Of a stretch of DNA of 64,000 nt, positions 25,392 to 34,927 are shown piece by piece. Under the pieces are notes generated by a model that saw only the letters and a list, made by a program, of their open reading frames with translations, was not told the DNA's origin and searched no databases. Numbering within the stretch: the stretch's first letter is position 1; every line of letters begins with the position of its first letter. Both the position numbers and the translations under genes were made by a program. This DNA comes from an uncultured Alphaproteobacteria bacterium (GTDB lineage Bacteria > Pseudomonadota > Alphaproteobacteria > Micropepsales > Micropepsaceae). The DNA is taken from contig CAIUCH010000015.1 in NCBI GenBank assembly GCA_903897605.1, forward strand, positions 20,311-84,310. The letters are read 5' to 3'.

Positions 25392-26336
25392 ATGACACGC
25401 GCATTCCTGTTTCCCGGACAAGGCAGCCAGGCGGTCGGCATGGGCAAGGCCCTGGCCGAGGCATTCTTTCCCGCGCGCGAAGTCTTTCAGGAAGTGGATG
25501 ACGCGCTGTCCCAGAAATTGTCCCGCATCATGTGGGAAGGACCGGATAGCGAACTGACGCTGACGGAAAATGCCCAACCCGCCATCATGGCCGCCAGCAT
25601 CGCCGTGATCCGTATTCTGCAAAAGGAAGGTGGCCTGGATCTGGCGCGACATGCCCGTCTGGTCGCCGGTCATTCGCTGGGCGAATATTCCGCGCTCTGC
25701 GCCGCCGGTGCTTTCACCGTGGCGGACACCGCGCGGCTTCTCAAAATTCGCGGACAGGCGATGCAGTCCGCTGTGCCGGTGGGCGAGGGCGCCATGATCG
25801 CCCTGATCGGCGCCGATATCGAAACCGCCGAAGCCGTGGCGAAGGACGCAGCGGCTGGGGGCGGCATCTGTGTCGTCGCCAATGACAATGCCCCCGGTCA
25901 GGTGGTGCTGTCGGGATCGAAGGACGCGATGGACCGCGTCGCCGAGATTGCCAAGGCCAAAGGCGTCAAGCGCGCGATCCCGCTGACCGTGTCCGCGCCC
26001 TTCCATTGCCCCCTGATGCAGCCCGCCGCCGATGCCATGCGCGATGCGCTGGCCAAAATCGCGATTCGCCCGCTGGCCGTGCCCGTGCTGGCCAATGTCA
26101 TAGCGGCCGAAACCGTCGAACCGGAGACGGTGCGGCGGCTGCTGGTGGAACAAGTCACCGGGCGCGTGCGGTGGCGCGAAAGCATTCTGGCGCTGAAGGG
26201 ATTGGGCGTGGATACCACGATCGAGATGGGCGGCGGCAAGGTTCTGACCGGCATGGTCAAACGGATTGACAAGGACCTGCAAACCATCACTCTCGATACG
26301 CCCGACGAAATCGAAACTTTCGCAAAGGCACTCTGA
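25392..26336 (+). CDS. fabD: Malonyl-CoA:ACP transacylase
   Basis: A 314-residue FabD, which loads malonyl groups from CoA onto acyl carrier protein. The N-terminal GQGSQ is at 9-13, and the nucleophile Ser95 lies in GHSLGEYSA; the catalytic His is in APFHCPLM near 202-209. Length and order (fabD-fabG-acpP-fabF) are standard. ATG 25392 is chosen from homology although no strong Shine-Dalgarno precedes it. The TGA overlaps the fabG ATG by one base. Confidence 0.96.
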   Translation: MTRAFLFPGQGSQAVGMGKALAEAFFPAREVFQEVDDALSQKLSRIMWEGPDSELTLTENAQPAIMAASIAVIRILQKEGGLDLARHARLVAGHSLGEYSALCAAGAFTVADTARLLKIRGQAMQSAVPVGEGAMIALIGADIETAEAVAKDAAAGGGICVVANDNAPGQVVLSGSKDAMDRVAEIAKAKGVKRAIPLTVSAPFHCPLMQPAADAMRDALAKIAIRPLAVPVLANVIAAETVEPETVRRLLVEQVTGRVRWRESILALKGLGVDTTIEMGGGKVLTGMVKRIDKDLQTITLDTPDEIETFAKAL

Positions 26337-27076
26337 TGTTTGATCTCACTGGCAAGACGGCTCTTGTGACCGGCGCGTCCGGAGGTATCGGCGGCGCGAT
26401 TGCAAGGGCGTTGCACGCGCAAGGCGCGATCGTGGTGCTTTCCGGCACCCGCGCCGAAGCCTTGGAAGCCGTCAAGGCCGAACTCGGTTCACGCGCCTTC
26501 ATCGCTCCGGCCAATCTCTCCGACATTGCTTCGGTCGAGGCCTTGCCCAAGGCGGCGGAACAAGCCGCTGGCGGCAGTATCGATATCCTGGTCAACAATG
26601 CCGGCATCACCCGCGACAATCTTTTCATGCGCATGAAGGATGACGAATGGGATCAGGTGATCGCGGTCAATCTCACCGCCGCCTTTCGTCTTTCGCGCGC
26701 CGTGCTGCGCGGCATGATGAAGAAGCGCTGGGGGCGCATCATCCAGATCACCTCGGTGGTGGGTGCCACTGGCAATCCCGGTCAGGGCAATTACGCCGCC
26801 GCCAAGGCAGGCCTGGTGGGGATGACAAAATCGCTGGCCGCCGAGGTTGCTTCGCGCAGCATCACCGTGAACGCGGTTGCGCCCGGTTTTATTCAAACTG
26901 CGATGACCGACGTCCTGACCGACCTTCAGAAGCAAACCATCGCCACCCGCATTCCCGCCGGACGGATGGGCTTGCCCGAGGATATCGCCGCCGCCGTGGT
27001 CTATCTGGCGTCGCCGGAAGCAGCCTATGTCACCGGCGAAACCATCCAGGTCAATGGCGGGATGGCGATGTTATGA
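26336..27076 (+). CDS. fabG: 3-oxoacyl-ACP reductase
   Basis: A 246-residue NADPH-dependent SDR that reduces 3-ketoacyl-ACP in fatty-acid elongation. The cofactor motif TGASGGIGGAIA starts near residue 12, the NNAG box is near 86-89, and the catalytic triad is Ser140, Tyr153, Lys157. The C-terminal YVTGETIQVNGGMAML is the hallmark FabG ending. It overlaps fabD by one base and is followed by a 158-base gap before acpP. Confidence 0.97.
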   Translation: MFDLTGKTALVTGASGGIGGAIARALHAQGAIVVLSGTRAEALEAVKAELGSRAFIAPANLSDIASVEALPKAAEQAAGGSIDILVNNAGITRDNLFMRMKDDEWDQVIAVNLTAAFRLSRAVLRGMMKKRWGRIIQITSVVGATGNPGQGNYAAAKAGLVGMTKSLAAEVASRSITVNAVAPGFIQTAMTDVLTDLQKQTIATRIPAGRMGLPEDIAAAVVYLASPEAAYVTGETIQVNGGMAML

Positions 27077-27180
27077 TAGATAAATCAATAACTTAACTGT
27101 GAAGTGGCGGGGCCGGAGCGATTATGTTACTGAACCGCCCACCCACGAAGCACCCCACCAATTGGTGAAACAAGTGTGGT

Positions 27181-27205
27181 CCCGGCCGTTCCCTGACGGA
27201 CCGGG
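27181..27205 (+). promoter_or_regulatory. Hairpin in the acpP leader
   Basis: CCCGG-CCGT and ACGG-A-CCGGG form a nine-base-pair stem with one bulged A and a 6-base loop, 12 bases before the strong AGGAGAGG ribosome site of acpP. It could stabilise the abundant acpP mRNA or act as a processing site between fabG and acpP. Confidence 0.35.
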
Positions 27206-27234
27206 TTGCAAATCTAGGAGAGGCTTTAAAGTCC

Positions 27235-27471
27235 ATGAGCGATACTGCGGAACGCGTGAAGAAGATCGTTGTCGAGCATCTGAATGTCGATGCCGAGAAG
27301 GTCACCGACAATGCGTCCTTCATTGAAGATCTGGGTGCCGACAGCCTCGACACCGTCGAGCTGGTCATGGCGTTCGAAGAGGAATTCGGCATCGAAATTC
27401 CCGACGATGCGGCGGAATCCATCGTGACGGTCGGCGACGCGGTCAAATATATCGACAAAGCCAACGCCTGA
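27235..27471 (+). CDS. acpP: Acyl carrier protein
   Basis: A 78-residue acidic four-helix carrier of growing acyl chains. Ser37 in [12 protein letters not shown] is the phosphopantetheine attachment site. Length and the sequence [15 protein letters not shown] are canonical. AGGAGAGG gives a strong ribosome site, fitting its high cellular abundance. The 158 bases upstream probably hold its own promoter in addition to read-through from fabG. fabF follows nine bases later. Confidence 0.98.
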   Translation: MSDTAERVKKIVVEHLNVDAEKVTDNASFIEDLGADSLDTVELVMAFEEEFGIEIPDDAAESIVTVGDAVKYIDKANA

Positions 27472-27480
27472 TCCCTGCCC

Positions 27481-28737
27481 ATGCGCCGGGTTGTGGTAAC
27501 GGGACTAGGCCTGGTCACGCCGCTGGCCTGCGGCGTCGAAGAAAGCTGGGCCGCGCTACTGGCCGGCAAATCCGGCGCCAGCACCATCACCAAATTCAAG
27601 ACCGAGGACCTGGCGACCAAGATCGCTTGCCAGGTGCCTCGCGGTGACGGTGCCAATGGCACCTTCAATCCCGATCAGTGGGTCGATCCCAAGGAACAGA
27701 GGCGCATGGATGATTTCATCATCTATGGCCTGGCCGCCGCCAAACAGGCGGTGGTGGATTCCGGCTGGGAGCCCAAGACCGAGGAAGATCGCCATCGCAC
27801 CGGCGTTCTGATCGGCTCGGGCATCGGCGGCCTGGAGGGAATCGAAGCCGGTTCGATCCTGGTGCATGAAAAAGGTCCCAGGCGGCTGTCGCCCTTCTTC
27901 ATTCCCGGACGCCTGATCAATCTGGTGTCCGGCTATGCCTCCATCGAGCATGGCTATAAGGGCCCCAACCACGCGGTGGTGACCGCCTGCGCCACCGGTG
28001 CCCACGCTATCGGCGATGCGGCGCGGCTGATCGGGCTGGACGATGCGGATTTGATGCTGGCTGGCGGAACAGAGGCGGCGGTCTGCCGCATCGGCATTGC
28101 CGGCTTCAATGCCTGCCGCGCGCTTTCCACCGGATTCAACGACACGCCCGCCAAAGCCTCGCGTCCCTATGACAAGGACCGTGACGGGTTCGTGATGGGC
28201 GAAGGCGCCGGCGTGGTGATGTTGGAAGAACTGGAACACGCCAAGGCACGCGGCGCAAAAATCTATGGCGAAGTGAAAGGCTATGGCTTGTCAGGCGACG
28301 CGTTCCACATCACGGCGCCGTCGGAGGATGGCGATGGCGGCTTTCGCGCCATGCAGATGGCGCTGAAGCGGGCCGGTATGGCCGCGTCGGGCGTCGATTA
28401 CATCAACGCCCATGGCACCTCGACCATGGCCGACGGCATTGAGCTGGGCGCGGTGGAGCGGCTATTGGGCAATGCCGCGCCAGGCAAACCCATATCGTCC
28501 ACCAAATCTTCCATCGGTCATCTGCTGGGCGCGGCGGGATCGGTCGAAGCGATCTTCTGCCTGCTCGCCATGCGCGACAGCATGCTGCCGCCCACCATCA
28601 ATCTGGACCATCCCGACGTGATCACCGCCATGGACCTGGTGCCGCTGACATCGCGGCCGCATGAGGTCAATGTCGCCATGTCCAACAGTTTCGGTTTCGG
28701 CGGTACCAACGCCGCGCTGATTCTCTCCAAGGTTTGA
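27481..28737 (+). CDS. fabF: 3-oxoacyl-ACP synthase II
   Basis: A 418-residue condensing enzyme of fatty-acid elongation. The catalytic triad is Cys170 (VTACATGAHAIG), His311 (NAHGTSTM) and His347 (SSIGHLLGAAG), as in FabF/FabB. The thiolase fold is complete and ends NSFGFGGTNAALIL. The TGA shares one base with the mltG ATG (TGATG), so the elongation operon continues into cell-wall and nucleotide genes. Confidence 0.97.
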   Translation: MRRVVVTGLGLVTPLACGVEESWAALLAGKSGASTITKFKTEDLATKIACQVPRGDGANGTFNPDQWVDPKEQRRMDDFIIYGLAAAKQAVVDSGWEPKTEEDRHRTGVLIGSGIGGLEGIEAGSILVHEKGPRRLSPFFIPGRLINLVSGYASIEHGYKGPNHAVVTACATGAHAIGDAARLIGLDDADLMLAGGTEAAVCRIGIAGFNACRALSTGFNDTPAKASRPYDKDRDGFVMGEGAGVVMLEELEHAKARGAKIYGEVKGYGLSGDAFHITAPSEDGDGGFRAMQMALKRAGMAASGVDYINAHGTSTMADGIELGAVERLLGNAAPGKPISSTKSSIGHLLGAAGSVEAIFCLLAMRDSMLPPTINLDHPDVITAMDLVPLTSRPHEVNVAMSNSFGFGGTNAALILSKV

Positions 28738-29780
28738 TGTTTCGCGTCCTGATCTTTCTGATCGTGCTGGTGGTGGTCGGCGTCGGCGTGGCGGAATGGG
28801 CGAACGAAGCCTGGACCGAAGCCGGACATGGGGCCCGTGAAGCGGTGGTGCTGATCGCGCCGCACAGCCGCACCCACGACATTGTCGGCCAGATTCAGAA
28901 GGCCGGCGCCGTGGCGAACGCGCTTTTGTTCGAAGCCGAACTGCATTTTCATGGCGCGGCTTCGAAGGTGAAGGCGGGGGAATATGCCTTGCCCCCTTAT
29001 GCCAGCATGGCCGACATCGCCAAAATTCTGGTGGATGGAAAATCCATTCAGCACAAGCTGACCGCCGCCGAAGGCCTTACCTCCGACATGATTCAGAAGC
29101 TGGTGGTAACCGATCCGGTGCTGGTGGGCGATGCCGGACCGGTGCCGGACGAAGGGGCGCTGCTGCCGGAAACCTATCTTTTCACCCGCGGCACCAGCCG
29201 CTCTGAAATCACCGGCCGCATGCAGGATGCGCAAAAGAAATATCTCGATCAGCAATGGTCGGGGCGCAGCCAGGGCCTGCCCATCACCACGCCCGAACAG
29301 GCGGTGATCCTGGCGTCCATCGTGGAAAAGGAAACCGCGCTGCCGCAGGAACGCCGCCATATCGCCGCCGTCTTCGTCAACCGGCTAAGGGTGGGAATGA
29401 GATTGCAATCCGATCCGACCATCATCTACGGCATCACCAAGGGTTATCCCTTGGGGCGCGGGATCCGCGAGAGCGAAATTCAGGCCCAGACGCCTTACAA
29501 CACCTATGCCGTCTCCGGCTTGCCGCCGACACCGATCTGCAATCCGGGCAAGGGTTCGCTGACCGCGGTGCTGAAGCCCGAACTGAGCGCCGATCTCTAT
29601 TTTGTCGCCAACGGCAAGGGCGGCCATGTCTTTGCCGCGACCAAGGCCCAGCATGATCGCAATGTGGTGGCATGGCGCGCCGTGGAGCGTGCCAAGGCTG
29701 GACTGCCTCCCGAGGAGACCGCCAAGCCGGCGAAAGCGAAAGCCGCGGCCAAACCGACCAAACGCCGCCATGCAAGGTGA
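28737..29780 (+). CDS. mltG: Endolytic murein transglycosylase MltG
   Basis: A 347-residue YceG-like inner-membrane lytic transglycosylase, thought to end nascent glycan strands. Residues 1-20 form the membrane anchor; a LysM-like subdomain follows (about 40-110), and the catalytic Glu197 lies in SIVEKETALPQER. The LQSDPTIIYG and YNTYAVSGLPPTPICNPG blocks are also family-specific. The tail is Lys/Ala-rich. fabF-mltG-yicC-gmk is a typical alphaproteobacterial order. Confidence 0.94.
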   Translation: MFRVLIFLIVLVVVGVGVAEWANEAWTEAGHGAREAVVLIAPHSRTHDIVGQIQKAGAVANALLFEAELHFHGAASKVKAGEYALPPYASMADIAKILVDGKSIQHKLTAAEGLTSDMIQKLVVTDPVLVGDAGPVPDEGALLPETYLFTRGTSRSEITGRMQDAQKKYLDQQWSGRSQGLPITTPEQAVILASIVEKETALPQERRHIAAVFVNRLRVGMRLQSDPTIIYGITKGYPLGRGIRESEIQAQTPYNTYAVSGLPPTPICNPGKGSLTAVLKPELSADLYFVANGKGGHVFAATKAQHDRNVVAWRAVERAKAGLPPEETAKPAKAKAAAKPTKRRHAR

Positions 29781-29828
29781 CAGGCGCCTGGCCGCCGTCT
29801 AAATTTCCGTGAATCCGGAGTTTCACCC

Positions 29829-30716
29829 ATGAGTATTGTCAGCATGACCGGCTTCGCCGAAAGCCCGGGCGGCCATGAAGGGCTGCGCTGGCGCTGGGAA
29901 GCCAAAAGCGTCAATGGCCGTGGACTAGATTTGCGCCTGCGTACGCCGCCCGGATTCGATTCCCTGGAACAGCCGGCCCGAATACTGGCAACGGAGCGAT
30001 TCCGGCGGGGCAATTTCCAGATTTCCCTGATGGTGGAGACGCAGGAAACGGCGCGTGGATTGAAGGTGGACCCGGTGGCACTGGCCAGCGCGGTGAAACT
30101 GGCCCGCGAGCTTGCCTCCGAAACCGGGCTGGCGCCGGCGCGGATCGACGGCATTCTGGCGCTCAAAGGCGTGATCGTGCAGGAGGAAGGCAATGTGCCG
30201 GATCCGGTGGCGCGGGCGCATCGCGACGCCGAGATTCTCAAAAGCCTGGCGATGACATTCGACGCGCTCAACAAAGCGCGGATCGGCGAGGGCGCCAAGC
30301 TGGCGCAGCTTCTGTCCGCCCAGATGGATGAAGTCGAGCGGTTGGTGGGTGAGGCCGAATGCCTGGCGGCGGCGCAACCGGAAAGTTTTCGCCAGAAGTT
30401 GACGGCGCAGATGCAGGAATTGCTGAGCGGTGCGCCGCTTTCCGAAGAGAGGCTGGCGCAGGAAGTGGCGTTGCTGTCCACCCGCGCCGATGTGCGCGAG
30501 GAGTTGGATCGCTTGAAGGCGCATGTCCAGGATGCCCGTGCGCTGCTCAAGAGCCGCGAGGCGGTGGGGCGCAAACTTGATTTTCTCTCCCAGGAATTCA
30601 ACCGCGAGGCCAATACGCTTTGCTCCAAATCCGCCGATATCGCGCTGACACGGGTGGGCTTGGCGCTGAAGGCCGTGATCGACCAGTTCCGGGAGCAGGC
30701 GCAAAATGTTGAATGA
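29829..30716 (+). CDS. yicC: YicC family endoribonuclease-like protein
   Basis: A 295-residue YicC protein. It begins SMTGFAESPGGHEGLRWRWEAKSVNGRGLDL-type sequence, the conserved YicC N-terminal domain, and ends with the DUF1732 block KLDFLSQEFNREANTLCSKS. Family members have recently been described as endoribonucleases acting on mRNA or small RNAs. The stop overlaps the gmk start by 11 bases, indicating translational coupling, as in most proteobacteria where yicC and gmk are neighbours. Confidence 0.93.
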   Translation: MSIVSMTGFAESPGGHEGLRWRWEAKSVNGRGLDLRLRTPPGFDSLEQPARILATERFRRGNFQISLMVETQETARGLKVDPVALASAVKLARELASETGLAPARIDGILALKGVIVQEEGNVPDPVARAHRDAEILKSLAMTFDALNKARIGEGAKLAQLLSAQMDEVERLVGEAECLAAAQPESFRQKLTAQMQELLSGAPLSEERLAQEVALLSTRADVREELDRLKAHVQDARALLKSREAVGRKLDFLSQEFNREANTLCSKSADIALTRVGLALKAVIDQFREQAQNVE

Positions 30717-31338
30717 TGCGAATCATCGCCGTGGCCTGATGCTGGTCCTGTCCTCGCCTTCGGGCGCAGGCAAGACCACTTTGTCGCGCCGTCTGATGGA
30801 GACGGATCCGGATGTCACCATGAGCGTGTCGGCGACCACGCGCCCGCGTCGCCAGGGCGAAGTGGAAGGCAAGGATTATTTCTTCGTCTCCTCCAGCATG
30901 TTCACCGGCATGGTGCAGAGCGGCGCCTTCCTGGAGCATGCGCTGGTGTTCGACAATCAATACGGCACACCAAAAGAGCCGGTGATGCTAGCGCTGGCGA
31001 AGGGGCGCGATGTGCTGTTCGACATTGACTGGCAGGGCACCCAGCAATTGCGCCAGCAGGCTGGCGACGATCTGGTCAGTATATTCGTGCTGCCGCCGAG
31101 CCACGATGAATTGGAACGGCGACTGCGGGTTCGCGCCCAGGATGCCGAGGATGTGGTGGCCCAACGCATGGCAAAGGCCAGCAGCGAGATCAGCCATTGG
31201 GCGGAATATGATTATGTCGTGATCAACGACAATCTGGACACGACCTTGGTCAATATCCGAACCATTCTGGCGGCCGAGCGCATGAAGCGGAGGCGCCAGA
31301 CCGGTATCCCCGCTTTTGTCAGCCAAATCCTGCGTTAA
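30706..31338 (+). CDS. gmk: Guanylate kinase
   Basis: A 210-residue GMP kinase (GMP plus ATP to GDP). The P-loop [10 protein letters not shown] lies at 16-25, the GMP-binding [17 protein letters not shown] near 44-60, and the lid with [13 protein letters not shown] near 136-148. The ATG at 30706 lies inside yicC; a few residues precede the usual [13 protein letters not shown] start. The TAA is shared with the convergent rsmA stop through the palindrome TTAA at 31335-31338. Confidence 0.96.
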   Translation: MLNDANHRRGLMLVLSSPSGAGKTTLSRRLMETDPDVTMSVSATTRPRRQGEVEGKDYFFVSSSMFTGMVQSGAFLEHALVFDNQYGTPKEPVMLALAKGRDVLFDIDWQGTQQLRQQAGDDLVSIFVLPPSHDELERRLRVRAQDAEDVVAQRMAKASSEISHWAEYDYVVINDNLDTTLVNIRTILAAERMKRRRQTGIPAFVSQILR

Positions 31339-32243
31339 TTGTTCAACGCGTTGGCCAGGGCCGCGAACTGGGCGACATTCAGTTGCTCGGGCCGCGCGGT
31401 GGGATCGATGCCCGCTTTTTCCAGGAGCGCTTCACCGCCCAAGGGCTTCAGGCTGTGGCGCAGCATCTTGCGGCGCTGGCCGAACGCAGCCGCGGTCACG
31501 CGCTCCAATCGCCGGATATCCGCAGGCGCGACAGGTTCCGCCAGCGGATCGAGCCGCACGATGGACGAGGTGACGGAAGGCGGCGGCACGAAAGCGCTGC
31601 GGTTCACATCGAACAGGATTTTCGCTTTGGTCCGCCAGCCCGCCAGCACCGACAGACGACCATAATGTTCGCTGTCCGGTTTGGCAATGATGCGTTCGGC
31701 GACTTCGCGCTGGAACATGAGGGTGAGACTTGACCAGAAAGGCGGCCAGTTTTTGTTGGGTCGCACGCCCGGACGCAAGCCCGCTCCGGTCTGCTCGCAT
31801 TGCGAGTTGCCCTCCGCATTTTTGCTGGTCGATGCTCCCGTTAGCCATTTGATCAACAGCGCCGTGCCGACATTGTAGGGCAGGTTGGACGCGATCCGTA
31901 CTCCGGGCGGCAGGATTTCGCGCTCATCCAAGCTCAGCGCATCGGCGTTGATGATCTCCAGTTGGCCCGGATAAGCAGCGGCGATATCACCCAGCGCTGG
32001 AAGGCAGCGCTGGTCGCGTTCCACCGCGATGACTTTCCCCGCGCCTTCGCTCAGCAAGGCGCGGGTAAGGCCGCCAGGGCCGGGCCCGACCTCGTAGAAT
32101 GTGCCACCTTCCGCGGCGCCGGCGGCGCGTGCGATCTTGCGCGTGAGATTGAGATCGAGAAGGAAATTTTGGCCCAGGGACTTCTTGGCCGCCAAATCGT
32201 AGGAGGCGATCACGTCCCTCAGCGGTGGCAGGCTATCCGACAC
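31335..32243 (-). CDS. rsmA: 16S rRNA dimethyladenosine transferase RsmA, with an inserted segment
   Basis: A 302-residue KsgA/RsmA enzyme that dimethylates A1518 and A1519 of 16S rRNA. SAM motif I is [14 protein letters not shown] (51-64) and the catalytic motif IV is NLPY (120-123). Residues about 137-165 are an insertion that breaks the expected join between LLIKWLT and [13 protein letters not shown]; it contains a 6-base inverted repeat (CTCGCA-T-TGCGAG) in the DNA. GTG at 32243 is chosen because the alphaproteobacterial N-terminus [12 protein letters not shown] starts there; it overlaps the pdxA stop. Confidence 0.93.
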   Translation of the reverse strand: MSDSLPPLRDVIASYDLAAKKSLGQNFLLDLNLTRKIARAAGAAEGGTFYEVGPGPGGLTRALLSEGAGKVIAVERDQRCLPALGDIAAAYPGQLEIINADALSLDEREILPPGVRIASNLPYNVGTALLIKWLTGASTSKNAEGNSQCEQTGAGLRPGVRPNKNWPPFWSSLTLMFQREVAERIIAKPDSEHYGRLSVLAGWRTKAKILFDVNRSAFVPPPSVTSSIVRLDPLAEPVAPADIRRLERVTAAAFGQRRKMLRHSLKPLGGEALLEKAGIDPTARPEQLNVAQFAALANALNN

Positions 32244-33255
32244 TTTTACTGGTCGCGCTTGCGGATGGAAAACCGATTCCCGTTTGCACGCCGCCGCTCC
32301 GAACGCCTGCAAGCGCTCGTGCATCGGCCATCACCGCCGCCATCCGAATCGCGGCGATCATGCTGCGGACATCCGCCTTGCCGGTGCCGGCAATATCGAA
32401 AGCGGTGCCATGGTCGGGCGAGGTGCGCACGATCGGCAGGCCCAAGGTCACATTCACGCCATCCCAAAAGGACAAGGTCTTGATCGGAATCAAGCCCTGG
32501 TCGTGGTACATGGTGAGCACCGCGTCATAAGTTTTGCGCGCTTCGTCGTGAAACAGCGTATCGGCGGAAAGCGGTCCGGTCACATGATGACCGCGCGCCT
32601 TCAGCGCTGCCACTGCCGGACCGATCACCCGGCCTTCTTCGCTGCCCAGCATGCCTTCCTCACCGGCATGAGGATTGAGACCGGCGATCGCAAGGCAGGG
32701 GTTGGCAATGCCGAAATCCCGCGCCAGGGCCATGAGGGTGATCTCCGCGGTCTCGATGATCGCTTCGGCGGTGATGGTGGCCGGCACCTTCGCCAGCGGC
32801 ATGTGGATGGTGAGCGGCACCACCCGCAATTTCTCGCTCGCCAGCATCATCACCGCGCGGGGCGCACCGGTCAGGTGGCCAAGAAACTCGGTATGGCCAG
32901 GATAAGGGAAGCCCGCCTCGGCCAGAACCGCCTTATGAATCGGCGCCGTGACCATGGCGGCGGCTGTTCCCGCGAGACAGGCCCTGGTGGCGATTTCGAT
33001 CGCTTCGATGACCGCGGGCGCGTTGGCGGTATCCGGTTTGCCTGGTATCGCCCTGACTTTCGCCCGGGTGGCGATCAGCGCCGCACCGTGACGGGCAAAA
33101 ATGCCGGCATCTCCCACCAGCTTCAGCGAACGGCCGTTGATTTCTCCGTTCAGTTGATCGAACGCGGCCATCGCAATCTCCGGCCCGATGCCGGAGGGTT
33201 CGCCCATCGTCACGGCAATCGGCAATGCGTGTTCGGGCTTACCGGATTTCGACAT
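32233..33255 (-). CDS. pdxA: 4-hydroxythreonine-4-phosphate dehydrogenase
   Basis: A 340-residue NAD-dependent dehydrogenase of pyridoxal phosphate synthesis. [10 protein letters not shown] near 17-26 and the substrate/metal blocks [10 protein letters not shown] (about 119-128), [11 protein letters not shown] (about 249-259) and [15 protein letters not shown] (about 277-291) are conserved, including the His ligands of the divalent metal. It overlaps surA upstream (17 bases) and rsmA downstream (11 bases), the classic surA-pdxA-rsmA chain. Confidence 0.96.
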   Translation of the reverse strand: MSKSGKPEHALPIAVTMGEPSGIGPEIAMAAFDQLNGEINGRSLKLVGDAGIFARHGAALIATRAKVRAIPGKPDTANAPAVIEAIEIATRACLAGTAAAMVTAPIHKAVLAEAGFPYPGHTEFLGHLTGAPRAVMMLASEKLRVVPLTIHMPLAKVPATITAEAIIETAEITLMALARDFGIANPCLAIAGLNPHAGEEGMLGSEEGRVIGPAVAALKARGHHVTGPLSADTLFHDEARKTYDAVLTMYHDQGLIPIKTLSFWDGVNVTLGLPIVRTSPDHGTAFDIAGTGKADVRSMIAAIRMAAVMADARALAGVRSGGVQTGIGFPSASATSKSVG

Positions 33256-34789
33256 CGACGCCGCGTCTCAGGTCGCGCATATAGCGCCGCGCCATGGCGG
33301 AAATCTGCTGCTGGAAAAGCTGGTTCTCGACATCCTGCCGCGACGGCAATGTGTAGGCGGTCTGAACCACGATTTTTTTGTCGCAGCGCCCGATCAATTC
33401 GATGCCGGCTTGAGAAACAAAGGGCATGGCTGCTTCGCCGGAATGTGTCGTGGCAAGCGCCTTCAGAATTTCCGGACTGAGATCGCTTAATTTCATGTTG
33501 CCGAGATTCATATAGACCGCACCGGAAAGCTGCTGCGGCAGCTTCTGCAGCATCTCGCACCCGCCATAATTGGCGCGAAGACTGTTGGCGATCTTTGTTG
33601 CGGCCTCGACAGTATCTTTGGTCGGTGAAGGCCCCAGCGGCAGCAGCAGGCGCGCCAGCGGCAGAGTGCTGTCGGGGTTGATGGCAGCTTCCGCCGGCGC
33701 ATTGATCTTGGTGCCCAGGGGCTCCTGGCGTGCGCGCAGGGAGACAATGTAATAGCCGCCAATGGAGCGGATCGGCGGAGACACCGAATTGATCGCCATT
33801 TTGGTCAGAGCGGCGTTCAATTCGGGCGCCAACTGGCCTTCATGCACCCAGCCCATATCGCCACCGGCGGCAGCCGAGGGCGACTGGCTGAACTGGCGCG
33901 CCACCAGAGCGAAATTGCCGCCGACCTTGAGCTGGTCCTCGACGCCCTGCGCGGTCTTCTGCACTTCGGCATCCTTGTCCGGATTGTCCACCGTGAAGAA
34001 GATTTCGCTCACCAGATAATGCGGCTTGTCGGCGCCTTCGGCGTAGCGGTTCATCTCGGAATCCACTTCGGCCGGCGTGATATTGATGCGATCCTGATAT
34101 TCCTGGGACACTGTCTTTTCCCAGGCGATCTGGGCGGTGAGCTGGGTGCGCAACGCCAACTCGCTGGAGCCGGCATTGTTCAGAACATCGCGGAGCTGCG
34201 CGATGGTGAGGTGATTGTCGCTCATCATGTGATTGATCTGGTTGTCGACTTCGCTTGGCGCGACCGTGATATGTTTCTTGATCGCTTCCTGCAGCTCCAG
34301 CTTTTCATTTTCCAACTGTTCCAGGATCTGGGTGCGGATACGCTTCTTTTCCTCGTCATTGGGCTGAAGACCGGCGGTGGCCAGGAACAGCGCCATGCGC
34401 TGGCGCACTTCATATTCGGAGACTGAAATGTCGTTGATGGTGGCGGCGATGCCGTCGCTGTCGGAATTGTCGGGATCGGCGCTGAGCAGCGGCGGATGAT
34501 AGGCTTTCTGCTTGGGCGTCAGGGCAGCGCTTTTCTGCGCTGGCTTGGCCGCGGCAGCGGGCTTGGCGGCAGCCGGCTCTGGCGCCCCAATTGGCGTCGC
34601 CGTTGCGGCAGCCGTTGCGGCTGCGGGGGCGGCCGGCGCCACTGCCGGGGAGACGGGATCGGCCGTGGGCGCGGCATCGGCGGTGGGTGCGGGCTCGACG
34701 GCGGCCAGATTCTGCTGCTGGGCCCGCGCGCCGACGGCGACGCACAACAGGGCGGCGATGCCGAACAGCGCGGTATGGACGATACGCAT
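33239..34789 (-). CDS. surA: Periplasmic peptidyl-prolyl isomerase SurA
   Basis: A 516-residue SurA-like chaperone for outer-membrane proteins. Signal peptide 1-24 is followed by a long Ala/Pro-rich linker (about 25-95), then the SurA N-terminal chaperone helices (VSEYEVRQRMALFL near 120), one parvulin domain (about 240-345, HYLVSEIFFTVDNP, GGDMGWVHEGQLAPELN) and a C-terminal helix region. Only one parvulin domain is evident; E. coli SurA has two. ATG 34789 is preferred to TTG 34795. Lies between lptD and pdxA. Confidence 0.92.
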   Translation of the reverse strand: MRIVHTALFGIAALLCVAVGARAQQQNLAAVEPAPTADAAPTADPVSPAVAPAAPAAATAAATATPIGAPEPAAAKPAAAAKPAQKSAALTPKQKAYHPPLLSADPDNSDSDGIAATINDISVSEYEVRQRMALFLATAGLQPNDEEKKRIRTQILEQLENEKLELQEAIKKHITVAPSEVDNQINHMMSDNHLTIAQLRDVLNNAGSSELALRTQLTAQIAWEKTVSQEYQDRINITPAEVDSEMNRYAEGADKPHYLVSEIFFTVDNPDKDAEVQKTAQGVEDQLKVGGNFALVARQFSQSPSAAAGGDMGWVHEGQLAPELNAALTKMAINSVSPPIRSIGGYYIVSLRARQEPLGTKINAPAEAAINPDSTLPLARLLLPLGPSPTKDTVEAATKIANSLRANYGGCEMLQKLPQQLSGAVYMNLGNMKLSDLSPEILKALATTHSGEAAMPFVSQAGIELIGRCDKKIVVQTAYTLPSRQDVENQLFQQQISAMARRYMRDLRRGVDVEIR

Positions 34790-34927
34790 GGTCAAGGTCT
34801 GGTCTTTGCCGCTGGTTCGATCACAGGGTATGGCTCAAGGCAGCGCTCCCGAGAAGTGCCGGTTGCCCTTAACCCACGCGACAGAATAAGCAATTTCCCC
34901 GCCCGATCAAGGTTTCACGAAAAACCC

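Noticed and set aside
32244..32324. An N-terminal extension of RsmA starting MHERLQAF
   Set aside because: It lies wholly inside pdxA, and family homology starts at the GTG at 32243.
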